A DNA stretch of 64,000 nucleotides from positions 1 through 64,000 of the forward strand of contig SAAB01000002.1 of the NCBI GenBank assembly GCA_009929615.1. Reading direction: 5' to 3'. This DNA comes from Clostridia bacterium (GTDB taxonomy: Bacteria; Bacillota; Clostridia; Lachnospirales; Lachnospiraceae). The position numbers and the translations under genes are program-made. The notes beneath the pieces were generated by a model. It was not told the origin of the DNA. It did not search any database and was given only the letters and a program-made list of their open reading frames with translations. Positions 1-9,197 of the stretch are shown piece by piece. Each line of letters begins with the position of its first letter. Position 1 is the first letter of the stretch.

Positions 1-15
1 AGTACCTTTAGCCAT
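1..15 (-). CDS. Start of a gene running off the left edge (first five codons, MAKGT)
   Basis: On the minus strand an AGGAGG Shine-Dalgarno lies seven bases before an ATG at 15-13, followed by Ala-Lys-Gly-Thr before the window ends. A plausible promoter for it (TAAACA, 17 bases, TATTAT) occupies 70-42 on the same strand. MAKGT is a common beginning of cold-shock proteins (MAKGTVKWF), but five residues cannot establish that. Only the presence of a gene start is supported. Confidence 0.6.
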
Positions 16-159
16 AACCATTCCTCCTGTAAGACTATCATATAATATTTATTGAAAATGGTCATGTTTAATTTGTACTACTTACATACTAGCACCAATC
101 AGCGAAGATGCTTAGAGCCCTGCAATCACAAATCACAACACATGAAAGAAGGAAAAGCC

Positions 160-1020
160 ATGGGGTTTAATGATGCAATGAGTGGATACAAAAAATTGAA
201 AAACGAAGAAGGGTATACCAATCAGAGTCTTTTGGAACTGTTAAAACAAACAGAGTATTCTTTTGGTACACCAGAAATGGGAACTGTTGCAAAAAAAGAA
301 TCAATAGTGTTCCATAATGTTGGAAGTTTTACAGTGTATGTTACTGTAAAAGACAAAAGTATTGAAATCGGCCGTGTGGTAGAGCAGGGAACCGGAAAAT
401 TTGTATTAAAGAATCTTGGAGCAGCCATGTTTTCAGATGCACAGTCAAAAGATACTGCGGTAGCAGATCGTGCAGTGGAAGAGTTATATGATGTGATTAT
501 GGGCGTTAAAAAGGGTCAGCCAATAGAGAATAAGGCCGCATCTAATGACGGAATCAAATTGTATATGCGTCAGAAAATACTTTCTATAGGTGACAAATAC
601 AGTATCTGTGATCTTGATGAAAACCCACAATATTGGGTTGTTGGAAATATTATTGGTCTGAAATTTAAAATCCAGGATAATCATGATAATGAAATAATGG
701 AAATCAATAAAAAAATGGTTGCCATTACACCAGAGTATACCTTGATTAAGAATGGAGAAAAATACGGACATATTAAGAAAAAAATCAAACTGACACGACC
801 GGTAATAGCAGGTGAGATTGATAAAAAGCCGGTAGAGATAACAGGAGATATAACAGGATATCATTTCGCAATCAAACTTGCGGAAGAGACAATTGGAACA
901 GTAGATACAGAGCGGCTGACATGGGGAGATGTCTACTCCATTGAGGTTCGAAATGCGGCATATAAAGACTTAGTAGTAACAATTGCTGTAATTGCTGACA
1001 ACACTTTAAAGAATAAATAA
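160..1020 (+). CDS. LURP-one-related (LOR/YxjI-like) domain protein with N-terminal extension
   Basis: I place the start at the ATG at 160, preceded by AGAAGG seven bases upstream; the frame is open back to 52 but without a ribosome site. The product is 286 aa. Residues from about 130 to the end show the repeating pattern of the LOR/YxjI family: KLYMRQKILSIGDKYSI, then paired beta strands ending in a hydrophobic IAVIAD strand. The family shares the tubby-like beta-barrel fold; its bacterial function is poorly known. The first 125 residues are a separate region with no recognised domain. No signal peptide or membrane segment is visible. The gene is monocistronic, with a strong terminator eleven bases after the stop. 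The family call is fairly sure; the function is unknown. Confidence 0.75.
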   Translation: MGFNDAMSGYKKLKNEEGYTNQSLLELLKQTEYSFGTPEMGTVAKKESIVFHNVGSFTVYVTVKDKSIEIGRVVEQGTGKFVLKNLGAAMFSDAQSKDTAVADRAVEELYDVIMGVKKGQPIENKAASNDGIKLYMRQKILSIGDKYSICDLDENPQYWVVGNIIGLKFKIQDNHDNEIMEINKKMVAITPEYTLIKNGEKYGHIKKKIKLTRPVIAGEIDKKPVEITGDITGYHFAIKLAEETIGTVDTERLTWGDVYSIEVRNAAYKDLVVTIAVIADNTLKNK

Positions 1021-1027
1021 TAAAAAA

Positions 1028-1070
1028 AGGAAAGCAAACATTCGAAAATGTTTGCTTTCTTTTTTTATTT
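1028..1070. terminator. Bidirectional intrinsic terminator
   Basis: A perfect 12-bp stem (AAAGCAAACATT, loop CGAA, complement) at 1031-1058 has a T-run on the plus side and an A-run (T-run on the minus strand) on the other. It serves the LOR gene ending at 1020 and the convergent lipoprotein gene ending at 1104. Confidence 0.9.
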
Positions 1071-1103
1071 ATGGTCTGTCACAATGGAGAGAACTATTTA
1101 TCT

Positions 1104-1670
1104 TTAAGCAACAGGTGTTGTGTACTGGTCTAAGGTATCAAGCATTTCAAATGCTTCATCCTGTGTACAAGCAGTGATAGTCAAGGAACCTGTATCGCCC
1201 ATGTCTAATGTTAAAGTACCATCACCATTGTCAATAACTTCAAATGTAAGAGCAAGTTCGCTTGTTTCGTCTGTGATTGTCAGATAGCCATTATCCTCAG
1301 TTGTTAATGCTCCAACAAAACTTACAGATTCAGAAGTTTCTGGATTTGCAACACCAAGTACTGCAAAGGACATATCGTCATTTGCTACGAATACAGCTAC
1401 TTCGCCAGCATCACTTGTGCCATAGTAGCATACTGTCAAAACGTCAGCATAGTCATACCAAGAACCTTCAGTTGCAGTTGCATCTGCAGCAGCTGTTGTT
1501 TCTTCATCTGTTTCTTCTGCAGCAGCTTCGGTAGCTTTCTCAGTAGCTTTTTCAGTAGCTTTTTCTGTAGCTTTTTCTGTTGTAGCTGTGCTGGAACCGC
1601 CACCACCACAAGCGGTGATTGAAAATGCTAATGCGCATGCCATAAAAATTGATAATACCTTCTTCTTCAT
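1104..1670 (-). CDS. Putative lipoprotein with TEKA repeats, unknown function
   Basis: The ATG at 1670 has AGGAGG nine bases upstream, so I prefer it to an in-frame start at 1697. The 188-aa product begins with a lipoprotein signal (MKKKVLSIF...SITAC); Cys21 would be lipidated and anchored to the outer face of the membrane. After GGGGSS come four exact TEKA repeats (residues 31-46) and an acidic Ala/Thr/Glu linker to about residue 68. The last 120 residues form a compact, probably beta-rich domain (WYDYADVLTVCYYG...) that I do not recognise. It lies downstream of the broken LuxR gene but has its own promoter at 1745-1773. Secretion and lipidation are well supported; the role is not known. Confidence 0.8.
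   Translation of the reverse strand: MKKKVLSIFMACALAFSITACGGGGSSTATTEKATEKATEKATEKATEAAAEETDEETTAAADATATEGSWYDYADVLTVCYYGTSDAGEVAVFVANDDMSFAVLGVANPETSESVSFVGALTTEDNGYLTITDETSELALTFEVIDNGDGTLTLDMGDTGSLTITACTQDEAFEMLDTLDQYTTPVA
1533..1580 (-). repeat. Four 12-bp tandem repeats encoding TEKA
   Basis: Four consecutive 12-base units encode Thr-Glu-Lys-Ala in the linker just after the lipobox of the lipoprotein. The unit is a multiple of three, so slippage would change linker length without breaking the frame. Confidence 0.85.
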
Positions 1671-1744
1671 AATATCTTTCCTCCTGTTTTGAAACACGGA
1701 ACTTAAAATTTGCCGATGTTTCTTTTTGTATTTTTGTTGGTTTT

Positions 1745-1773
1745 ATCCTATCATTTGGCATGCTAAATGTAAA
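1745..1773 (-). promoter_or_regulatory. Promoter of the lipoprotein gene
   Basis: On the minus strand TTTACA (1773-1768), a 17-base spacer and TAGGAT (1750-1745) form a good sigma-A type promoter. Transcription would start near 1738, giving a leader of about 68 bases before the ATG at 1670. Confidence 0.65.
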
Positions 1774-1789
1774 CTACCCTTAAGGGTAG
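1774..1789. promoter_or_regulatory. Perfect 16-bp palindrome abutting the lipoprotein -35 box
   Basis: CTACCCTTAAGGGTAG is an exact palindrome immediately upstream of the -35 hexamer of the lipoprotein promoter. It could be an operator or activator site. Read as RNA from the upstream LuxR gene it could also be a 6-bp stem with a TTAA loop followed by TTTACATTT, a weak terminator. Confidence 0.5.
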
Positions 1790-1813
1790 GAAGGAGTGAA
1801 AATATATGAAAAA

Positions 1814-4225
1814 TTATATCTGACACAGGTTGGAAGCGATTGCCGCTTTTACAGCTTCAATGCGTGATGATACTCCTAATTTTCGATAGATGTTTTTGTT
1901 GTGGTATTTCAATGTATTATATGTAAAACCACATAATTCACAAATATCTGCTGACTTTGTGTTACGACACATAAGCTGTAAGATGGTCTGTTCAGTTGGC
2001 GTCAGAGGTTCACGTAAATGTATATGTTCCTTTAAATAGTCAGGGAAAGCGACAGACAAATTTTTAGTATCCTGTAGGATTATGTCGTAATAGTCCTTGT
2101 TTAGTCCAAAATTTCTTGCCTGCTCCAATAAAGGAAGGATAGCAATTCCTTTCATTGATATGATTTTTGTGAAATGATATTCTTGTGTTTTCAGCAGAGC
2201 TTTTTCCAGTGTTTCCGGCCAGGTTGGGATAAGGAGCCGGTATTGAGTAATCGCTTTTAATAGCTGATTTTCCATCCAGAAATAGGTTCGGTGATATCTT
2301 TCAAAGTATACATTCAGTCGTTCTATGAGAGCAATTGCCTGGGCATATTTGCCCATAACCATATATACGCGAACCTTCACCATATAGCGGAAACGGTCCA
2401 AGACACAAAATGTATCATTCTCATCAGGGGCATCATGGACCAGCCAGCTTTCAGCGGATGGAAGCCGGGAATCCGGTTTCTCACCGGTAACAAGTTGGAG
2501 CCATACCATTGCTGCATCCAGGTTAGGAAGTAGTTGAAGGGCATGTTCCTCTATAACTTTTTTTCGAAATGCTATTATTAGTTCAAGTGCAGTCTGTGGA
2601 CAATTGTGACTGATATGAATTTTGACCATAACGAAAGTTGCAACAAAGCACATTTCAATTTTCCCGTTTGTAGCAGCGAGGGCATACCCGTTGTTCAGAA
2701 GTTCAGTGATTTCATAGGCAAGGGAAGCATCCTGGCGACTATAGCTTTTTTCGTATAAGCTTTCGGCCAAGGCAATGTCAACGAGTCCGGGAAAGTAATT
2801 TCCAAGAACCATCTTAAGTGGTGTTTTCATAATGATAGCAAGTTCCCGGTCCCTTTTGGACCATTCACAAAAGTCCAGACCACCATTCATAATCGATGGA
2901 AGATTGCTTGTTGCAGAAAATTCGGGAAAGTGTTTGCCACGTTTTATTAAGAAGCTTGAAGCACTCTTGATAAGGGGAATGATGTTATCGTGGTTTCTGT
3001 GTGGTAAAGCAATATCAAGATATGCACATCGAATTTCGGCCTCTGTTTTACTTTCACTGTTATAAGGCTGCTTTTTCGCATAGTCTGATAATTCCGCATA
3101 CCAATGCTCACTCTGTTCAACTTGGAGAAGCAGGGAGTGAAGAAGACTCATACCGCTCATAAGCACTGGAGACTGTTGAATAAGTTCGTTGGAGAGAGAA
3201 AAGTAATATTCTCGGGTTTCGTAATAATGGGCTGTACCGACATGCTTTTTTGCATTTTCAATTAAAAGTCGTGAAATGTCTTCAAAGGCATTTGCTTTTT
3301 TATAGTAAAAAAGAGCTTTTTCAAGATTGTCCTGTGTCTCATAGTACAGGCCGCCACGATGATACAATTTATTTTGTTCTTCGATAGAATAGTTGTTTTC
3401 AACTTTCCATTTTAAAAACTTACGAAGTAAAGGTCTGAGCTTATAGCTGCTTTCTTCTTTTATTACAAAAGAACCTATAGAGGATGCCTCATTAAGAATC
3501 CGTAAGGCATTCTCTGAGCCGGATACGAATTCGGCCAATTCAATCGAAAAAGAAGGAAAAGGCATTAGCGAGATAAGAAAGAACTTTAACTCAGGCGCCC
3601 ATTGCTGATAAAAACCATGATAAAAATAGTGGAACATATCTAACTGGGATGCAGTAGCGATTTCTGCTGTATAGGTAGACGAATGTTCCATATGGTAAGT
3701 AATGCATATCAAATGAAGCGGATATCCTTCGGTATCGTGATATATGGCACGGGTATCCGCGTCACTCAAAGTAATATTATGGAGAGCGAAAAGCTTTTGG
3801 ATCTGTTCTTCGCCAAAAATAAGATCATTTTCATCAGCAAGAATAAAGCCATACTCAATACAAGCCCCTTTTAGCCAGGCCGGAAGATGGCTTCTTCCAA
3901 TCAGAATTAATAGTTTTCCATCTTTTTCGTGTTTCTCACATTCTGCAATAAGATTTAGTATGTAAGACTAAGAAACAGAATCGGTAATCCACGATATATC
4001 GTCAATCAGAATTGCTGATTGCCAGATGTCATCATATGGAAGCATTTCTGCCAGAAAGCTTTCATTTCCACTGAGATATAAATAGTCTTTATTTCTTAAA
4101 TAGTATTTAGCAGCAACGCTTTTTCCGACAGCGACGGGAGCCGATATATATATGGTACGATGCTCAATTTCAGCATCCTTTAATTTGTTATATATTTTTG
4201 GAATTTTCACATATTGTGGTTTCAC
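1814..4225 (-). pseudogene. MalT-like LuxR-family ATP-dependent regulator, interrupted by in-frame TAG
   Basis: The gene starts at a GTG at 4225 with GAGGAGG seven bases upstream and would encode about 803 residues. It has an N-terminal P-loop (APVAVGKS) and Walker B (AILIDDI), a STAND-type ATPase and helical-repeat middle, and a C-terminal LuxR helix-turn-helix (LTPTEQTILQL...NIYRKLGVSS). This is the layout of MalT, an inducer- and ATP-dependent activator. Codon 86 (3970-3968) is TAG; the same frame continues on both sides with family-like sequence (DDISWITDSVS, stop, SYILNLIAECEKHEK), so the lesion is a point nonsense, not a frameshift. The fragments are 4225-3968 and an open frame of 651 codons ending at 1814 that begins only at a TTG without a ribosome site. 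As sequenced it should be non-functional. CAG to TAG is the simplest mutation. Confidence 0.85.
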
Positions 4226-4322
4226 TATAAAACCTCCTCGAGTTAAGTCATATTTTATCAAAAATAAGGGGAAAAGTAAACGTCAAAAGTGGTTTTCATT
4301 GTATACTCGTAAATATCTTTTT

Positions 4323-4341
4323 TTGGCCCATATTGGGTCAA
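4323..4341. promoter_or_regulatory. Operator copy 1, TetR-flanking palindrome
   Basis: TTGGCCCATATTGGGTCAA has 8-bp arms around a 3-base centre, with 7 of 8 positions palindromic. It lies between the divergent LuxR and TetR genes and matches copy 2 (5172-5190) at 15 of 19 positions; both are followed by AAAG. On the minus strand its TTGACC half could serve as the -35 box of the LuxR gene (an 18-base spacer to GATATT). It is probably bound by the neighbouring TetR protein; that link is inference. Confidence 0.65.
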
Positions 4342-4383
4342 AAAGATGAACTGGAAAGTACAAAAACCAGTGGGTTGTACTTG

Positions 4384-4412
4384 TTGGATTTGCTATAAAG
4401 CGTAAGTATAAT
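4384..4412 (+). promoter_or_regulatory. Promoter candidate just upstream of a terminator hairpin
   Basis: TTGGAT (4384-4389), a 17-base spacer and TATAAT (4407-4412). Initiation near 4419 would run straight into the terminator at 4421-4460. Confidence 0.55.
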
Positions 4413-4420
4413 TAAGTTAA

Positions 4421-4460
4421 AACAGCACGGCAGAAATGCCGTGTTGTTTTTTTTGTTTTA
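4421..4460 (+). terminator. Terminator hairpin in the TetR upstream region
   Basis: A 12-bp stem (AACAGCACGGCA, loop GAAA, with one G-U pair) is followed by a T-rich tract TTTTTTGTTTT. No plus-strand gene precedes it, so it would act on leader or stray transcription rather than end an operon. Confidence 0.8.
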
Positions 4461-4472
4461 TGGTCGTATAAT
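4444..4472 (+). promoter_or_regulatory. Promoter of the TetR-family gene
   Basis: TTGTTT (4444-4449), a 17-base spacer and a consensus TATAAT (4467-4472). The -35 box lies inside the descending arm and T-tract of the preceding terminator, so the two elements overlap. Confidence 0.6.
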
Positions 4473-4503
4473 TAAATATATTATTTAAAGAACGGAGTAT
4501 GAC

Positions 4504-5136
4504 ATGCTTACTTCAGATTACAAGCAGGAGAACATAGACTGTGTTATGGATGCTGCTTTTAAATTATGCAAGGAAATCGGCATAACAGCTGTGAATAAGA
4601 CCAATCTTTCAAAGGCCTCCGGCCTTTCACCAAAATCCATACAGCGGTATTTTGATGGTAAGGTGGACATGATTTATAAAATATCCAAGAAGATGTTAGA
4701 ACGAAATTATGAAGAGATTATGAGCAATTATAGAGCGTGTCAGCCTGAAAAGTATTGTTGCACTGAAAGACTGCAGCTCTTTCTTCAAAGTCATAATAAT
4801 TATGTTTTGAATAGATATAAAGATATGATTTTTATTCAGAATGCCGATTTGTTCTGTCGATTTGGTGAAGAAAAATCAGATAAATACAGGCATTTGTTTT
4901 GCCAGACATCGGCACTTGAAAAGGGAATAGGGTATATACTTAACATTGGCTTTAAGGATGGAAGCATAAATGCAGATTTAGACATTGAAAAGGAAAGCCA
5001 TTTGATAGCCATTTTGTGTGCGGGATTGGTGGAACGATTATCAAATGATATTGATATCGATGAAATAACCATTGAAGAGGCTGTGAAGGTCAGCAATGAC
5101 TGGATAGAACGTACGGCAGCCTACTTGCAAAGATAG
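4504..5136 (+). CDS. TetR/AcrR-family transcriptional regulator
   Basis: This 210-aa protein has the TetR DNA-binding region at residues 10-58 (DAAFKLCKEIGITAVNKTNLSKASGLSPKSIQRYF), followed by an all-helical ligand domain without a recognised signature. The ATG has CGGAG six bases upstream. Family members repress from palindromic sites and release DNA on binding a small molecule. The related palindromes at 4323-4341 and 5172-5190 flank this gene, suggesting it controls itself, the divergent LuxR gene and the downstream kinase operon. The ligand is unknown. The gene itself is intact, unlike both neighbouring regulatory genes. Confidence 0.9.
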   Translation: MLTSDYKQENIDCVMDAAFKLCKEIGITAVNKTNLSKASGLSPKSIQRYFDGKVDMIYKISKKMLERNYEEIMSNYRACQPEKYCCTERLQLFLQSHNNYVLNRYKDMIFIQNADLFCRFGEEKSDKYRHLFCQTSALEKGIGYILNIGFKDGSINADLDIEKESHLIAILCAGLVERLSNDIDIDEITIEEAVKVSNDWIERTAAYLQR

Positions 5137-5171
5137 TACTGTGAACAGCAGTACTTCTTTTTGAAAAATGA

Positions 5172-5190
5172 TTGACCCATTATAGGTCAA
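5172..5190. promoter_or_regulatory. Operator copy 2 upstream of the kinase operon
   Basis: TTGACCCATTATAGGTCAA has 8-bp arms around TTA, with 7 of 8 arm positions palindromic. It sits 36 bases after the TetR stop and 57 bases before the first kinase ATG, where a repressor could block that operon's promoter. Confidence 0.65.
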
Positions 5191-5247
5191 AAAGTGAAAG
5201 GGCAATATATCTAAATATTAAAGGCAAATGAAAAGAGGTTTGTATTT

Positions 5248-8200
5248 ATGAAAAGGCCGGAATTACCACAAAGTACAGAAGAGCCGGGAAGCTATGGCAT
5301 TATTATTCTCAGGAATGAGCCGGGCTATCCACTGGAAGGTGTCAATGATTACCTTGTCAGATTACTGGGTTATAGAGATAAAGCAGAATACTTGGAGAGT
5401 TTAGAAGGACATATGCTAAATGCGGTTATACCGGAACAGCGTCAGTGGGTGACAGAGCAGATACAGGAGCAGCTGGCACAGAAAAGTAGTTATTCTTTTG
5501 AATGTTCTCTCTGCTGCAAAAATGGTAGTTACATAGCTATCAGCACCTATGGAACCAGTGTGGAAAGCACTTCTGGTACGGTTGTGACGGCTATTGTGAG
5601 GTCTGTTTCTGATGAGCGGAAGCTTGCCCAGGATGCGGTATTTCAATCGGTTGTTTCTACAAATTATGATTACATTGTCTACATTAATGGGCGGACAAAC
5701 CATTATTCAGTATTTTATACAGATGAATGTATTATTGGAAAGCCACCGCTCAGCGGGGACGATTTCGACTCTATGGGAGAGATTCTTGCTAAGGAGAATC
5801 TGGTGGAAGAAGATATTCCGTTGACAATTTATAATACGAAACTGGTACATATCCGGGAATATCTTGCGAATCAGGAAAAGTTTGAATTTATTTGTCGGGA
5901 AAAGTGTCCATCGGGTGGACTTAATTATAAAAAAATAACATTATATTATCTGGATAGGGAGAATCAGATTATTGTGATGACCCGGGAAGATATTACAGAA
6001 AGTATTCACCATGAGCAACAGCGCAAACAGTCGGATGAACTTATCGAAAATCTTCCGGCGGGCGTGGTTATTATGAAAAAAACAGAAGATTCCCCACTTC
6101 ATCCGATTTACTGGAGTGAAAGCTTTCTGCGGATGTGCCATATTACAGAAGAGCGAATGGACCTTTTTTATATGGAAAGTGCCTACGATGGTGTTCATCC
6201 GGATGACCGGCGGTAGGTTCGCGAGGCTTTGGAAGGCCATGAAAATGAGGATAATTTCACCCTGCCACACTATCGACTGGTGGATGGAAATGGAGATTAT
6301 ATTTGGGTTTCTGTTGCTTTTCGATTGCGTAAAACGAGTAATAATGAACGTTCTTATTATGCTGTGTATACAGATGTGACTCGAGAACATGAATTGTCAA
6401 CAGAGGTGTATGAAATACAAAAACGCTTTAATCTGGCTCTTGAACATAGTAACCTTTTTATTTGGGAGTACGATTTAATTCATAACCGATGCATTAACTC
6501 AGCTAAAGCCATGGAGCTTTTCGATGTGCCACGCGTTGTTGAAAATTATCCTGAATCCTTATTTTCTTCAAATATTATGGATGAACGGACCAAGGAAGTC
6601 TACCGTCGCCTTACCCGCCAGTTGAAAGCAGGAGAGGACAATGTTTCAGAGGATGTCTATCTGGTTGCGGCAGATGGGACGGCCCATTGGCATAGGATGA
6701 ATTACAAGCTGGAAAAAGATGAAAATGGACAGCCGATTCGAGCTATCGGCTTCAGCTATGATATTACTGAACAGAAAAATCTGGAGCGAAAGTATAATGT
6801 CCAACTGGCCTATCGGCAGAGCCTTTCCAGTAATTCCATGTTCAGCATGCGTCTTGATTTGACGGCAGATAGTATTGTAGAGTATTCAAATGCTGACGAA
6901 TATTTACAGGCAGTGTTGAATAATACAACAAAGGCTTCGGATATTCTTGCTTATATATGCAGTGGAGCAACTGAAAAAATAGAAGGTGAATACGAAAATT
7001 GCTATATACCTGAAAAATTAAAAAAATCCTACTTAAACGGGGATACCCAGATTCGTTGCCGGTATCGATGTTCAGCCATTGGTAAATGTATTGATGTTTC
7101 AGTCGCTTTATTAAATAACCCTGTGAATGAACATATTGAAGCTTTTTTTGTACAGTATGATGTGACAATGGAATATCATACACAGACTGCACTGGAGGCT
7201 GTTATAAAAAAAGACTATGATTATGTAGGTCTTATAGATGTATTGAGTGGAAGCTTTATTCGTTTTAATAAAATAGATAATAAGTATATGCCAGGTCAAT
7301 TTTCACCAAATTATGAGGAAGAGTTTCAAAAAGTTGCGGACCGAGTTCGGGAGGAATTTCTTACCGAAGAAGATTATCGGATTGCTCATGATGATATCCG
7401 CTTGGAACATGTATGTTCTATGCTGGAAAATCAGGAGAAATATGGTTTAAATGTTTCCTTGAAAGCCAGGAATGGTGAGTATGTTGCCTATTATGTGAGC
7501 TACTCGTATATAAGTGAACAAAAAACAGAGATATTAGTGACACGGGCAAATATTACGAAGGTTGTACAGGAAACAGAGAAAAATCGTCAGACCTTGGCCA
7601 GTGCCCTTCATGCAGCAGAACTGGCCAGTCGTGCAAAATCAGAATTTTTATCCCGTATGAGTCATGAAATCAGAACGCCGATGAATGCCATTATTGGTAT
7701 TACATCATTGGCAGCAGGTGATATATCTGACGCAAAGATGATTCGGGAGGACCTGACCAAGATAGGCATGAGTGCAAGATATCTGTTAAGCCTTATTAAT
7801 GACATTCTGGATATGAGCCGGATTGAAAGCGGCCGAATGGTTCTTAGCAGCGGTTCCATTCCTTTTGAAGAGTTTATCAGCAGTGTCAATAATATTATTT
7901 ACAGCCAGTGCGAGGAAAAAGGAATTGCTTATGATGCAATTGTCAGTGGTTTTGTGGAAAGTGCTTATATTGGAGATCAAGTCAAACTGCAGCAGATTTT
8001 AGTAAATATTTTGGGAAATGCGGTCAAGTTCACACCAAAGGGTGGAAAGATAACTCTGAAGATAGAACAATTGCATCGCGAGGCAGGAAATGCAGTGATG
8101 CGTTTTACAATCAATGATACAGGGATTGGCATTGATGAAGAGTTTCTGCCATATTTGTTCAATGCTTTCGAACAGGAAGATACAGGTGTAACATCTTCTT

Positions 8201-9186
8201 ATGGTGGTTCGGGTTTGGGCCTTGCTATATGCAAGAGCATGGTTGAGATGATGGATGGTCATATTGAGGTACATAGTATCAAAGGCATTGGTTCGGAATT
8301 TGTTGTAGAGCTCAAGCTTGGTATTAGTGAGGAGGCAGCAAAACAGGCAATTCTAAAAAATCAGGCACCGCTGCCGGCTTTATATACACTTGTTGTGGAT
8401 GATGATATTACTGTATGTCAAAGCACTCAGCAGATTCTGGAAAGAATGGGAATGCGAAGTGAGTGGGCTGACAGCGGCATTGCGGCTATTGAAATGGTTA
8501 AACAGGGATTTAAAGCGCAGAAAAACTTCGATTTGATTTTATTAGACTGGAAAATGCCGGGAATGGATGGTATTGAAACGGCAAGGGAAATACGTAAAAT
8601 TGTCGGTCCGGAAGTTACCATTATCATTATGACAGCCTATGACTGGAGTCAGATTGAAAAAGCAGCCAGAGCTGCCGGGGTCAATATGTTTATGCAGAAG
8701 CCCCTGTTCCATTCGACTCTTATGAGTGCTTTTTATAAAATCTATGGTGGAGAGGCAAAAAGTACAGTATCGGTTGGTACAGATTACCATTTTGAGGGTA
8801 AACACATATTACTGGTAGAAGACCATCCATTAAATACGGAAGTTGCAAAACGATTATTGGAAAAACAGGGAATTAAGGTAACAACTGCGAATAACAGTCT
8901 TTCAGCAATTGAAATATTTGCTCAGGCAATGCCGGGAACTTTTGATGCCATTCTGATGGATGTAAGGATGCCGGTTATGGATGGTTTGACTGCCGCTTCT
9001 AATATCAGACAGATGAAAAAAGAAGGCAGCAGTACCATTCCGATTATTGCCATGACAGCAAATGCTTTTGAAGAGGACATTCGTAAAAGTAGGGAAAGTG
9101 GAATGGATGCTCATTTGGGCAAACCGATTGACCCACCGATTTTATATGCAACTTTAGATAAGTTTATTAACCCGCTTCAGCAATAG
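5248..9186 (+). pseudogene. Hybrid histidine kinase (PAS repeats, HisKA, HATPase, two REC), interrupted by in-frame TAG
   Basis: Intact, this would be a 1,312-residue soluble hybrid kinase; I see no signal or membrane segment. PAS-type sensor domains fill residues 15 to about 780. Then come HisKA with His806 (EFLSRMSHEIRTPMN), a HATPase domain (NDTGIGIDEEF...GGSGLGLAICK), a first receiver with Asp1100 (LLDWKMPGMDG) and a second with Asp1238 (LMDVRMPVMDG). Codon 323 (6214-6216) is TAG inside a PAS domain (HPDDRR, stop, VREALEGHE); the frame is unchanged and the sequence continuous. The downstream part, 985 codons from a TTG at 6229, contains every catalytic domain but has no evident ribosome site, so it is probably silent. 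CAG to TAG would explain it. The start has AGAGG nine bases upstream. Confidence 0.85.
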
Positions 9187-9197
9187 GAGGGAGAAGA

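Noticed and set aside
3683..3965. Short plus-strand frames inside the LuxR gene
   Set aside because: No ribosome sites or protein-like composition; they are shadows of the minus-strand gene.
3968..6216. TAG as a sense codon (pyrrolysine or glutamine reassignment)
   Set aside because: TAG ends many intact genes here, for example at 9186, 14961, 20992, 24863, 26926, 49873, 55737, 57853 and 63639, each followed by a proper next start or terminator.
6842..7299. Minus-strand frames within the first kinase
   Set aside because: They lie opposite a well-supported coding region and show no family features.
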